From Chlamydomonas sphaeroides (lineage: Eukaryota > Chlorophyta > Chlorophyceae > Chlamydomonadales > Chlamydomonadaceae): a stretch of DNA of 61,088 nucleotides. Below are positions 41,165 to 52,900 of this stretch, in pieces. A program made the translations under genes and the position numbers. Each line of letters opens with the position of its first letter. The stretch's first letter is position 1. Where the stretch lies: contig BDDC01000407.1 in NCBI GenBank assembly GCA_001662425.1, positions 1-61,088 on the forward strand, read 5' to 3'. The notes under the pieces were generated by a model. That model did not search any database, was not told the DNA's origin, and was given only the letters and a program-made list of their open reading frames with translations.

Positions 41165-44100
41165 ATGATAGAGGAGCGCATGGAGGAGGAGGAGGGCGCG
41201 TGCGCAGAGGTAAGGCTCATCTCAACCCAAGGGAGCCGCTATACAACAAGCCGGAGGACCACATCGTTGCTTAATTACCCTAGCTTTAAAGGTCGTGCGT
41301 CGTCGCGTGAAGAAGTGTTCCAGCATTTTCGGTCTTGACCGCCGCGACGGCTAACAAGCCCAATGCAGCTAGCTATGTAGCTGTTGATATCATTTGGCGC
41401 CCGAAATACAGCTGGTAAGGACCTGGCTCCGTGCCAGGAAGCCCACTGGTAGTGAGCGCAGCTGCTCCTACGAGAGCTCCCACGCTCGGCAGTTTTCTCC
41501 AGCCTTATGTGGTGTTGCCACGGTGCCTTCAGCGTGTCCTCTGTGGTAGTCGCTGCTCGGACGGCATGAGCGTGGTTCCTGCAGCTTCAGCCGATAGGTG
41601 AACATCTGTGCCGAGTAGCGTGGATGTCGGCGCGTGGCATTAGCGCTTTTATTTGCGGGACGAGCCAACCGCGAGCTGGCCAAATGCCGACCGCACCGCT
41701 GTGTTACACAGCGAGCGGCTGCTCTCCTCTGCAGGACGACGGCTCTTTTCCTCGTCCGCGGCCGCCGCGCCCATCTTCTCGGGCCCACAACCGGCCATCG
41801 GTCGTGCGAGTTGGCCCCCTTGGCCACACGCACCTTAACCCGCCTGCGGCAGCCCAGCCCGCCAACCCCTGTCACCCCCCTCCCGCACAACCCAACAGGC
41901 GCCCTTCTGCTACCGCGACAAGTCGGCGGTACTGCACGGTGGCCTGGTGCGCTACTTTGACCACCCCACCTTTTCCGACCTCACCGTCGTGGGGCCTGAT
42001 GGCACGCGCACCCGCTGCCACCAGCTGGTGCTCTCCGCCTGCAGCCGTCGCTTCGCCGACATGCTCGAGCACGGTGCGACCCGGCTATGGCCCCGGCGCG
42101 ATTGGGCCCCTTGCCCCTCGCCCCTCGCTTGAAACCGGCCGGGGCCGCGAGCGCTGTCGCGCCGCGCGCGTGGAGCGGCCCCCGCTGGCTGGTTCCCCTG
42201 CTGTCCCCGACCCATATCAACCGACACGCGCCCTCGCTGTGATCGCAGGGGACCTCGCCGGCGAGGAGCTGCCTGTACGTGGAGTGGACCCCGCCGGCCT
42301 GCACAGGTGCGGCTCGCACCGCACCGCACTGCACCGCGTCGCAAGCCCCTCTCGCCGCAGCAACCACGCACCCCATGCCACGCGTCGGCTGCAGCGCGCG
42401 CGCCCCCAACCCCTGCTGCATCTCCCTCCCTCCCTGCAACCCAAACCCGACCCCAGCGTGCTGCGCTTCTTCTACACGGGCGAGCTCTGCCTGCAGCCCG
42501 CCACCGTGCTGCCCGTGTACGACGCGGCGCACCGCCTGGACGTGCCCGGCCTGGCCGCCGCCTGCGAGCTGTACAGCCGCGCCGTGCTGGGTCCTGCCAC
42601 CGCCTGCTCGCTGCTGGAGCAGGCGCTGCGGCTGGCCATGCACGACTTCGCGGCCTCCTGCAGCGACGTCATCCGGGCCAGGTGCGGCCCGGCAGGGGAT
42701 GGCTCATGGGTTAAGGCCCTGGGCTGTGGGGGCCGGCGGCCATTGCTCATTGCTCACAAGGCCAGGGCCCTGGGCTGGTGGGCTATGGGCGGCCGCCAGG
42801 CGGAGGCCCTGGGGGCCAGGATACAGGCGGCCATTGCCCGCTGGGTCACGGCCTTGGGCCAGAGCCCTGCCCCCCAGCCCATTCCCGCATGCCTCGCCCG
42901 CCTGACTCACGCCTGCGCAGCTTTGACGCCGTGATCGCGGCCGACGACTTCCTGGCGCTGGGCCTAGACACGCTGCTGGCCGTGCTGGCGGAGGCGGGCA
43001 GCAATGAGGGCAGCGTGTTCCGGGCCGCGTGGCGCTGGGGCATGAGCAGCCTGGAGCGCATGGCCGACATGCCGCGGCTGTTCAAGCACGTCAAGGTGGG
43101 GCAGGGGATGGGCTGGGGGTTTCAGAGGGAGCGGCGTATGTGAGGGCCTGGGCTGGGCTGCGCTGGGGTGCGTGCCCATGCTCGTCGAGGTGGGCATGCC
43201 TGCGCTGTGCCGTGTGCTGTGCCGTACGGGCTGTGCCGCGCCGTGCTTGGTGGCTGAGTGTCGGTCGAGTTTGCGTCTGAGCTGCTGTAGTGGGCTACGG
43301 TGGTCGCGGCTGTCGCTGAGTTGGTGCCGCCGGCCCGCCGCCCCTCCGCCCCCAGGTGCCCAACCTGTCGATGCAGGACCTGGTCACGCTGGCCGGTCCG
43401 CTGCCGGGGCCCGCGCCTCGCGCTGCCCGACTCCAGTCCTGTGCTGGATCCTGCAAGGCCATGCCGCAGCAGCCGGATCCGGGCATGACGTGCGGCATGG
43501 ACGGCGGCTGCGGCGCTGAGGGGCCGGCGGCCGTGTCGCCGGCCCGGCTGCGCGAGGCGCAGGAGGCCTTCATCCGGTACATGCTGGGCGGTATGGATCT
43601 CGTGCGTGCCGTACGGCTAACGACGGAGCAGTACGGCAGCACGGAGGGCGACCCGGCGCCGCCGGCCGCGCCGCCGCCGCCGCCGTGCCTGCAACTAGGT
43701 GGCGCGGAGGGCGGCCCGGCGTCTGGGCCGGGCGCGGGCCGCGGCTGCGGTGGCTGCGGTCTGGAGCCGCAGCACGCCGGGAAGGCCGCGGTGCTTTCCG
43801 GCGGCGCGGCGGCGTTCCAAGCTCATGACCACGACCACGCGCTGCAGCCGCAGCCGCAGACGCACCACAACCACGGTCACAACCACCACAACCACCACCA
43901 CAACGACAACGGCCACGGCCACCGCAACCATCACAACCACCACCAGCACAATCACCACCAGCGCAACCAGCAGCACCAGCATCCGCACCACGAGCACGCT
44001 TTCGACGCCGAGGGGCAGCGCCCGACGCAGCAGCACGCAGCCGACGCACACCCGCACCAGCACGCCTCGCCGGCCAAGCAGGCCCGCCACGGCCGCAGCC

Positions 44101-47100
44101 ACCACGGCCACGGGCCAGGTCATGGCCACGACGGCCGCTGGCACACGCCTCCCGCGCAGCCGCAGCCACAACCGCGGCTGGCGCAGCATAACCCGCAAGG
44201 CGGCCACGGCCACGGCCACGGCCACGGCCACCTGCCTTCTGGCGCGCAGCCGCAGCCGCACCCCCTGCATCAACAACATCCGGAGCAATTGTGCACCCGG
44301 CAGCATCAGCATCCCCAGCCCCAGGTGCAAGGCCGGCCCGGCCGCCCTAGCCACCAGCAGCCGCAAGCGCACGGCCACCGCACGCCGCCTCGCGCGACGC
44401 ACGCGCAGCATGGCGGAGGCTCGGGCTCGCCGCATGCGGGCGGCATGACGCCCGAGCCAGCCACTAGCTGCGCCGCCTCGGGCGGCCACGAGGCGGCACA
44501 GCACGACGACCGCGGCCACGGCGCTGCGATGGGCGAAGACGACCACGAGGCGGCGGCGGCGCCGCTGCTGCAGCGGCACCTGCCTGTACAGCAGCACCAA
44601 CAGCACATCAGCCCGCAGCAGCAGCACCAACACCAACAGCAGCAGCACCAACACCAACAGCAGCAGCACCAACAGCAGCAGCATCAAGTCCTGGCGAGGC
44701 CGAGTGTGACAGCCGTCAGCGGCACCGCCGGCGGCGGCGCCGGCGGCGACGAGGCCGTCAGCGGCCGCCGCCAGCACGCGTCACCGCCGGCGGCTGCGGC
44801 GGCAGTGCAGCACGACGGCCGGCGGCGTGGCGGCTCGGGCCGGGCGTCGCTGGATGTTGACCGGGCGGCGCTGCGGGAGGGTGCGCCGCAGCGGCGCTCG
44901 CCGGTGGAGCAGCAGCACGACGGCGGCGCCGCCAGCGGGCAGAGCCAGGGCCAGGACTATGACGGCGGCGAGGCGGTGGCGGCGCCGCCAGCGCAACTGC
45001 TGGAGATGCTGCGGCAGCTCCATCCGGGTGAGGCAATTGCCGCGGGTCCGCGTGCTTGGCACCGCACGTCCCACACGCTGGCATTGAGGCAATGTGCCCC
45101 ACCCCGCCGCTCGTGTCAGGGAATGTGCCCCACCACCTCGACCTCTTGCCTGCACCACTGCCCTGTCCGGTCCCTCGCGTGCCGCAGGCGATAGCAGCAG
45201 CCGCCAGGTCGTCCTCCTCATCGACCCGCGGCACCTTGGCATCGCGCCGGGCCCGGCCTCCTCAGCGCGCGGCCAGGTGAGGTTGCCGTCCGCCTGCACA
45301 CACAGGTCCCACGCATTGCCGACCCCGCCCCAACCGTCCCAGTACCTTACCATCGCCTGCCCCGCCCGCCATCCCCCTGCCTCAGGGCCCCGCTCGCCGG
45401 GCCAAGCGCGGCCGCGGCGAGGAGATCTGCGATGCCGGCCGCCGCGCGTCGCCAGCCGAGGAAGCCGCGTGCGGCGGCGACGCCGCGGCCGAGTGCGACG
45501 GCCACACGTCGCAGACCGCCGCGCCGGGCCAGGCCGGCAGCCCCGCCCACGGCGGCGACTGGCGGGCACAGACCCCGGCCGGCGGCTCGGGCTCGGGCAC
45601 AGCGCGGCGGTCCCCGGCGGACGCGCACGGCACCGGCACGCCGAGCAGCACTGGCAGCGGCGGCTTCTCGCAAGCCCCGGCCTGCGGCGTGCCGCCGCCG
45701 CCGGCCGCACAGACGGCGGCGGCGGGCTGCGACACGCCGCCGCGGCAGCACCGGCTGGCGGCGTACAGCTCTGTTCCGCTGCCCTTGACGGCGGCCGCGG
45801 CGCCGACGCCGGCGCAGCCCGAGCGCCGCCGCGAGCTGGCCCTGGACTACGGCAGCGGCAGCGGCGGTGCCGGCGGCGCCTGGCAGGAGCACGGCCGCGA
45901 GCGGCCCCTGCTGCAGATGGTGTCCTCCGTGCCGCTGCCGCACCAGCTGCCGCTGGCCCAGCCATATGTGCGCAGCCTGGAGGACCTCGGCCAGCCCCGC
46001 CACCACGCCCAAGAGCACCCGGCAACCCAGCCCGCACCGCAGCGCGCCCAGCCCCCGCGGCAGCAGCCGCAGCCGCACCCCCAGCCCCAGCCCGCGCGGC
46101 TCGATTCGCCTGCAAGGCACCTGCAAGGCCACGCCACCGGCGGCGGCGCGGCGGCGCCCGCGCAACCACCGCAGCCCAGCAAGCAGCAGCACCTAGACGC
46201 GCCGGCGGCCCGCCACAGCCCGCAGCACCTTGCCCACCCGCAGCCGCAGCCCCACGCCGCTAGCCGGCCCCGCCCGGCCGCGCCGCCGCCCGCGCCGGCC
46301 GCGCCGCCTCAGCCTGTGTCTGCCGCCGGGCCGCGCGCCGCCGCCAAGCCGCAGGCTGCCCCGCAGGCGCCGCGGCGGCCGCCGGCCGTTCTGCAGCTGC
46401 AATCTGTGCCCTGCGAGCACGGCTCGCGGCTCGTCGCCATTGGCGCCGCTGGCGCGGCGATGGCAACCAAGGTCATTGTGTCGACGGTGCCGCTGGGTGA
46501 CGCCGCTGCCGCCGCCGCCGGCGGGGCGCCCGTGGCAATGCTTCACGTCGGGCCGCCGCCGCCGCCGCGACCGGCCACTGCCGGCGGCGTAGCGGCAGCG
46601 GCCGGCGGCCACGCGCGGCCGTGCAGCGCGCCGTCGCACTTGTCGACAAGCGACGTGGCGGCGCAGCAGCAGCAGCAGCCGCTGCTGCGGTCGGCGGCGC
46701 CGCAGCCGGGCCCCCAGGCCGGGGCCGGCAGGCCGCCGCCGCGCTTCCTGAGTTGCGGCAGCGGCGCCGCGCAGCACGCGGCGGCGCCGCCGCCGGCCCC
46801 TGCCGCGCAGCGCAACGCAGAGCTGCCTCCGCCGCCGGGCCACATGTCATCCCAGCAGCCGCAGTTCGTCGTCCGCGGCAGCGGCGGCGGCGCGCCGCCG
46901 GCCCGCGAGTCCTGCCCGCCGCCACAGCCCGCCCGGCCGCCGCCGCCGCGGCCGCCGCCGCTGGAGCCGCAGCTGTACCGGCTGTCGCTGCAGTCTAGCG
47001 GCGGCACCGCCAAGGAGCTGCAGCAGCCGCTCAGCGCCACCGCCCATGGCCAACAGCAGCACCAGCAGGCGCTCTCGCCCTGGTCGAGCGGCTTCGGCCA

Positions 47101-47818
47101 GGGCTCCACCCCGCCCGGCCAGCCCACCGCCGGCGACGCGCCCTGCGCCACGCTACAGCCGACCTACCCCGCAGGCAATTCCCCGCCGCAGGCCTCGCCG
47201 CACGGTCCTGCCCAAGCGGCCACGCCGCAGACGGCGATGCCCGCCGGCGACGCCGCTGCCGCGAATGCCGCGGGCTACCTGCAGGCGCTGCAGGTCGCCG
47301 CCGCCGCGGCCGCCGCCGAGAGCGCGCCGGCGCTGCAGCCGGTTGGCTGGCCGCAGCCGCAGCCGCAGTCGCGGCAATGCCCTGGCCCACCTCAGCATCC
47401 TCATCCTCAGCAGTCGCACCCCCACGCCACCGCAGCCGGCGCGCACGCCCGCCCCGCCGACCCACGCGCGCCGCACGACGCGGCCGCGGCGGCGGCGCTG
47501 GCCAGCGGCGCCGGCGCCGTCAGCTCGTTCGGCGCCGGCATCGGCCGCGAGCTGGCTCGCGAGCTGCGCGTCTCCATCACCGGCTACTCGTTCGGCGAGC
47601 TGCAGGAGCTGGTGACCCCTGGCTCCAACCTGCTGGACAGCGGCCTCATCTCGCCCAACACCGAGCTCTTCAACCTGCTCAACGCGGGCAACTGCGGTGA
47701 GGACACGATGGGCATGGGGCCCATGCTCGACCTGCTGGCGCCTGGCGAGTCGCAGTACGAGGACACGGCCAACACCAACGGAGCGGCCACGGCCGCCAAG
47801 GCCGCGCTGCCGTCGTGA
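41165..47818 (+). CDS. BTB-BACK domain protein with long His/Gln/Pro-rich tail, about 1645 aa
   Basis: Exons: 41165-41209 and 41735-41800 (both tentative), 41899-42073, 42249-42306, 42457-42681, 42921-43095, 43356-45027, 45188-45276, 45386-47818 (TGA); phases close from 41899 onward. The BTB/POZ domain covers about residues 38-150: FDHPTFSDLTVVGPDG, CHQLVLSACSRRFADML, VLRFFYTGEL, then LPVYDAAHRLDVPGLAAACE. The BACK region follows (LLEQALRLAMHDFAASC..., LDTLLAVLAEAGSNEGSVFR, WRWGMSSLERMADMPRLF). This layout suggests a cullin-3 ubiquitin-ligase adaptor, but there are no Kelch repeats. The last 1200 residues are mostly disordered: a His/Asn-rich block (about 43826-44300), HGHGHGH, poly-Gln (44600-44690), then Ala/Pro/Gln-rich sequence. 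The protein ends with a well-ordered segment, SITGYSFGELQELVTPGSNL. The N-terminus is uncertain: MIEERMEEEE with a GTAAGG donor is one choice, and an ATG at 41566 with a GTGAAC donor is another. Confidence 0.85.
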
Positions 47819-49956
47819 GGGCCGACGCCAGCGGAGCCGCCGGCAAGGCGGCGCTGCCGTTGGTGGGCGCATGGCTGGGGGCCGACGCCCAGGCGCTGTG
47901 GCGGCGTGCCAGCGGGGAGCATGCGGGGGCGAGGCGCGGCGTGCATTCATGCATCTGGCACTGCCAAACCCTGGCAGGGGCCCCCAGCTGCCAGGGCACC
48001 CGTGGATGCCGGAGGGGCGGTTCGGGGCGGGGGCCGAATGCGAGCAGCGGCGCAGCGCCGCTGTGGGCTTCGGCAGCCCTGCGGCTATCGCGGGGCCCTC
48101 GCCTCGGCTAGGCATGGAGCGGCCGCCGCAAGGGCAGGCAGGCTGGTTGGCTTAACACCTCTCGCTGTGGGGTAGCTCAATGTCGTGTAGTACTGTTGCG
48201 GCCGGCGGCGCCGGGGCCAGGCCCCGGCCCGCGCGCGCGGCCCACTGCGGCGCGCGGCACTCGCGCCATTGCGCGTAGTGGCCCCGGCGTGGCAGGGGCG
48301 CCATCCCTGGTTGCGGTCCGGTCCGGCTGCGTGGCCGCGGCACATGCGCCGGCCTGGTCTGGTGGGCAGCGCCGGTGGGAGGTCGGCCGCGGCAGGGGCT
48401 CGCCCCCGTGTGTGTTCTGAAGTTTGGGCGGCGTGGGCGCGCTGGGTTTGGCAGGGCACGCACGACACGTCACACTGCACCGTCACATTGGCTTCTCGAG
48501 CGAGCGCGGTGGGCCAGCCGGGCGGCCTGCCCTTCCTGGCGTCTGGGGCTAGGCGGCGCGGCCGGCCAGCAGCCGACGCACTCGCCGGGATGCCCCGCAG
48601 CTTATCGCTTCTTGTGCCTTTCGAACCGCGGCGCCGTCGCGTCCGCCTGGTGGGCCGCAGCCGCATCTTTGCTTGGCAGCGGCATAGATGGGTGCATCAT
48701 GGGATGGGGCATCTCCTGGGGGGGGCTTCTGGACAGTCGCCGCCGCCTCTTTCGCCAGCGGCGCGGCTGCCGCCGCCGCGCGGCGCCGGCAGCGGCCATG
48801 ACGAGAGGATGCGGTGTGAGCGGCGCCGGGTACGCAGAAGTGCAATGCATGTACGGCAGGGCTGACGGGTGGGCGCATGCTGAGCGGGCGTGTGTGTCCG
48901 AGCGGGCGCCGGCTGGAAAGCAGCTGTCGAGCGGGGGCTTGCTTCATGGCCGCCAGAAAGTTGGGATGCTTTGGCTGACCTGCAAGGGTTGCTTTCACTG
49001 GACCTGTGCTGCGGTTGTGACTCAGCTCGTCGATTGATCGACAGGGTTGCTGTATTTGTTGATACGTTTGCTTCTTTGCGTCGGCCGTCGCCCGGCATTT
49101 GTGTCGATTGATCGGCGGGGTTGCTCTGTGGCGCCATTGCGGCCTTGGGGTTGCGTCGAGGCAGGGGGCAAGGTGCCGGACAGGCGCCGGGCCGTATGCT
49201 CCCTGTTGCCGGTACTAGGGGCGCTTGCCTGAGCTTCTTGACTGTGCATTTCATGGGCACGTTGGCTACGTTGCTGCGGGGGCTTGATGTCGCTGCTGCG
49301 GGGGCCCGTAAGCAGCACGCCTTGGCGTTGCGTAGCGCTGCGCCTTGCGCACTGCCCGGTGTGAGCTGCGCGGCATGTGTAGCCAGCGGCGGCGCTGTGT
49401 CCCTTCCGTACAGGCGCACGCCACGCCATGGACAAGGGTTCGCAAGAAAGCAAAGGAAGAAAGCCGTGCAAAGCGTATGGAGGGGCGGCCCCACGATGCC
49501 ATAACACAGCGAGGAAATAACTGGGAAACCCAGGGGACTCTCCTGGGCCACATGCCTGGCGTCCATTGAGGGCTCGTTCTTATGTTGCGTATGATAAGCG
49601 CGTAGCCGTCGCCCGCCTGTGCCGGAACTCGCAGTACAACGGCTTTGGCCCATGTCTAGTACACTCACCATCTCTAGTACTAGCTCGCCTTTGCTTAACG
49701 GTACTTGCATATGTATCCAGTATGTAGGATCCAGTATATATTGGCAGCCCTGCTATAGTAACCCAGCAAAGAAACGACAAGCTTCCAAGAGCATTGAGGA
49801 CGACCCATACCGAAAGCGCTGGGATGTTTAAGCGTAGTACTAGCATGAGAGCACCTAGTACCTGTCAGGAATATAGTAGCTGAGCGGCCGCAGCCGCAGA
49901 AGGGGCCCCGACCCTACCGCGTACCGGCTCTGCACGCAAGGGTGAAGGCTTAAACA
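47819..49956. other. Intergenic between BTB-BACK gene and MLO-like gene
   Basis: 47819 to about 49500 is GC-rich without a supported gene; its frames (such as 48085-48666 minus and 48375-49037 plus) overlap antisense and lack domains. 49560-49900 is distinctly AT-richer, with CTAGTAC repeats and TATATA, and probably forms the MLO promoter. The minus frame 49580-49846 falls inside it and is not supported as a gene. Confidence 0.5.
49734..49743 (+). promoter_or_regulatory. TATA-like element upstream of MLO-like gene
   Basis: GTATATATTG lies about 220 bp before the ATG at 49957, in the only AT-rich stretch of the spacer. Several CTAGTAC words surround it (49657-49682 and 49836-49861). Confidence 0.35.
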
Positions 49957-52900
49957 ATGGCCACCTATGACTTGCCGGCAATGCAAGGGTATGTAGCCAG
50001 AGCGCTGGGCTTCAGCGCCACGGATGTCGGGCGTCGTCCTTTGGTTAAGCCTGCGCTGTATTCATGCAGGTGGGAGCTTACAGCCCTCTTCCTTATTTTC
50101 CTTGGCATCACGCTGGCGTGGGACCTCCTTGTGGTGAGAGCCAAGGTTGACTACACGGCGATGCTGGCCCGCACGTCCCAGGAAACGCCAGTGGGCAAGC
50201 CGGCTTGGCTGCAAGCTATCCCAGCTGACGCGAAAGTGCGGCGTGAGAAGCCACGTGCAGCTCGCGACACGCCTCCTCGCGTTCTGGGCCGCGCCCCCCC
50301 CTCGGGCTGTATGGGGGACCTCCCCGTGGCTTGACACACCCTCGATTCCCTGGGGCGGCATCAGCAGGATCTCAGCCGCCTTTAGCTGCTGCCCAGTCTG
50401 CATCTATCTCCTGCGAGCCCGTACACCGGCAGCTTCGCGGACGGCCACCCAGTCGCCCCAGCACCCAAACCCGTCCGCCTATCCACAGCACTTGCGCTTG
50501 ACCACCACGCTCGCCGCTCTGCGGGGCCGCCCGGCTGACGGTGGCAGACGCTCCCCCCAACGTCGCAGCCGTGCCACCTGCCACCTCAGCGCGACGGAGC
50601 AGTGCAGCCGCGTTCGCACCGCCCCATCCCGTTCCCACATGGGCCCGGCCGGCCCCCAAGGGACGGCGAGACGCCCCGCTGCTCGCAGAGTCCCTCTGCA
50701 ACGGCACCAGCGGCGCGGCCCACCCTCGTCCCGCCCGCGCTCGCCCCCCAACCCAGGGCATACTCACGTTCCTGAACAACATCCTGCGCGGCCGCAAGGC
50801 CAACTGGCTAACCCGCGTGAAGGAAGAGCTGCTGGCGCTGGGCGTGGTGTCGCTGGTGCTGCTCTTCCTCGAGGTGTGGCCCCCGTGCGCTCCGCTGCGC
50901 TGCGCCCGCCGCCGGAGCAGGCCCCCCACCCTTACAGCCCAGGGCACGACGCGAGCGCCTCGCGGCGCAGCGGCCACGGCTCACCCGGCGCTGCCGCCTC
51001 ACCGAAGCAGCAGCGCGCGGCGGGTGGCCCGCCCGCGGCCAAGCGGCGGCCAGGCGCACGTCCCCCCTGAGCCAGCGCCGGGGGCGCCACACCCACACAG
51101 CTGTACTGCTTGCCGCCACGTCGCCCTGGGCGCATGGCCCTAGCCCGCCCCGCCCCGGCCGCCCCCGCTCCCGACCCTACCCGGTACCCCGCCCCGCCTC
51201 CAACCCTCGCCCCACCAACCCTCCCCGTCGCTGGCAACCCCGCGCCTGCCCTGCCCTCCCCTCCCCGCCGCACAGCCCTCGCTGCAGGTGATCTGCATCC
51301 CCTCGGGCGGCGGCGCCGAAGCTGACTCATCGTCCAAGCCGCCCAAGCCGCCGGCGGCGCCGCTGCCGTACGGCACGTACACATGCCCCGAGGGGTACCG
51401 CCAGGTGCGCTGCGGGCGCCGACGGGTCTGGAAGCCACTGCAATATTTGACCCTGGATCTGCGACATGCGCGCCGAAGCTGTGTGCAAGCAGCCCAACCC
51501 TGCGCTATAGCTATGGGCTCGCACCTACCTGCCCTCATCTCTGTGTTGGGTTCCGGCCGTCTGCGAGCGCCTGCCGATGGGCCCCGGCGGCGGCGTGGTC
51601 CGCCGCCGTACCGAACGGGTTGGGCGCCGCCGCGAGCTCGCCGTGCCCTGGCCCTGGCCCTGGCCCTGGCCCTGGCCCTGGCCCTGGCCCTGCAAGCGGA
51701 GACTGCCGTTGTTCTGCCTGCTTCGCGCCGCCAGGTGTTTCCGCGCTCCGTGATCCACGCCGCGCACTACCTGCTCTTCTACCTCGCCATCGTGCACATC
51801 CTGTTCAGCCTGCTCACCAGCGTCATCACCAACGTCAAGGTGCGTGCGGCTCGCTCGCGCTGGGGCCGCCGCAAGCCGCCGGCTGGCGCGGGCGGCTCCG
51901 CGCCTTGTGCTGCGGTGCCGCCATCCCGGCGCCAGGAGCGGAAGCGGAAGCGGAAGCGGAAGCGGAAGCGGCGGCGCTCCGCCCGGGCTGTGCGTTGGGC
52001 CCCGAGATCCCGGCTTGGACTTGGCTTACTAGTCCGCTCCTCCCCGCCGTGCATGCCCTGGGCGCCTGGGGTGTGCGTGTGCGGTGGCGCACAAGCGTGG
52101 ACGGAGCGGGGCCGCGGTCCGCGCGGGGCGCGACGCCTGAGCTGTCCGGCGGCGGCGCTGTCGGTGGGCCGCACCTGCCCGCGACGCGGCCGTCACAGCA
52201 CACAGGGGTGCACCTCCGTATGCCCACCACCCGTCCTGCCCCGGCGCCTCCGCGCCGCAGCCGTCACCAACTCCCCACACCTTACCCCCTCACCTCACTG
52301 CGCGCCCACCCCGTCCGCAGCTGTCCAAGTGGAGCGCGCTGGAGCGCACGGCGCGCAAGGAGCAGAACATCCCCGCCGTCGCGTTCCTGCGGTGGGCAGC
52401 CGGGCCGGGCCGGGGCGTCGGGGCTTGGATCGGGGATCGGGGCTTGGATTGGAGTGTTGCTGGATGGATAGCAAACGCCAGCAAACGCCAGCTTCGGGGC
52501 TGGGGAGGGGCGACACCGGGCCCTTCGGCACGTGTCGCGCGTTGCATGGTGCCTGTGCGCTGCGTGGGGGCAGTGTGCGCAACCGCCATGACGCACAGAC
52601 TCCGCTCCCCCTGTGCCTCCACGACCGCAGCATCTCCTCCACCATCCACCGTGCCGACGAGGCGCGCAAGCCGCGGCTGTCGCTGCGGCTGCGAGAGGTG
52701 CGGCGGGTTTGTTGCGGACCGCTTGAGAAGACTTTTGTCTCCAGCAATTATATCCTCGATCAGGTCATAGAGCATGTCAAGGTGCCAGGTCCATGATAGT
52801 GGAACCCTACAGTGGCGCGACCGGTGGGGCTACGTGTACCAGGACTTGGTCTCCTTGGGCGATTTCAATCCAATGCCATACGTCCACATGTAGGGCTTGC

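Noticed and set aside
49580..49846. 88-codon minus-strand frame with a hydrophobic start
   Set aside because: It falls in the AT-rich presumed MLO promoter, and its hydrophobic run can arise from the CTAGTAC/TATA sequence. No supporting exon structure.
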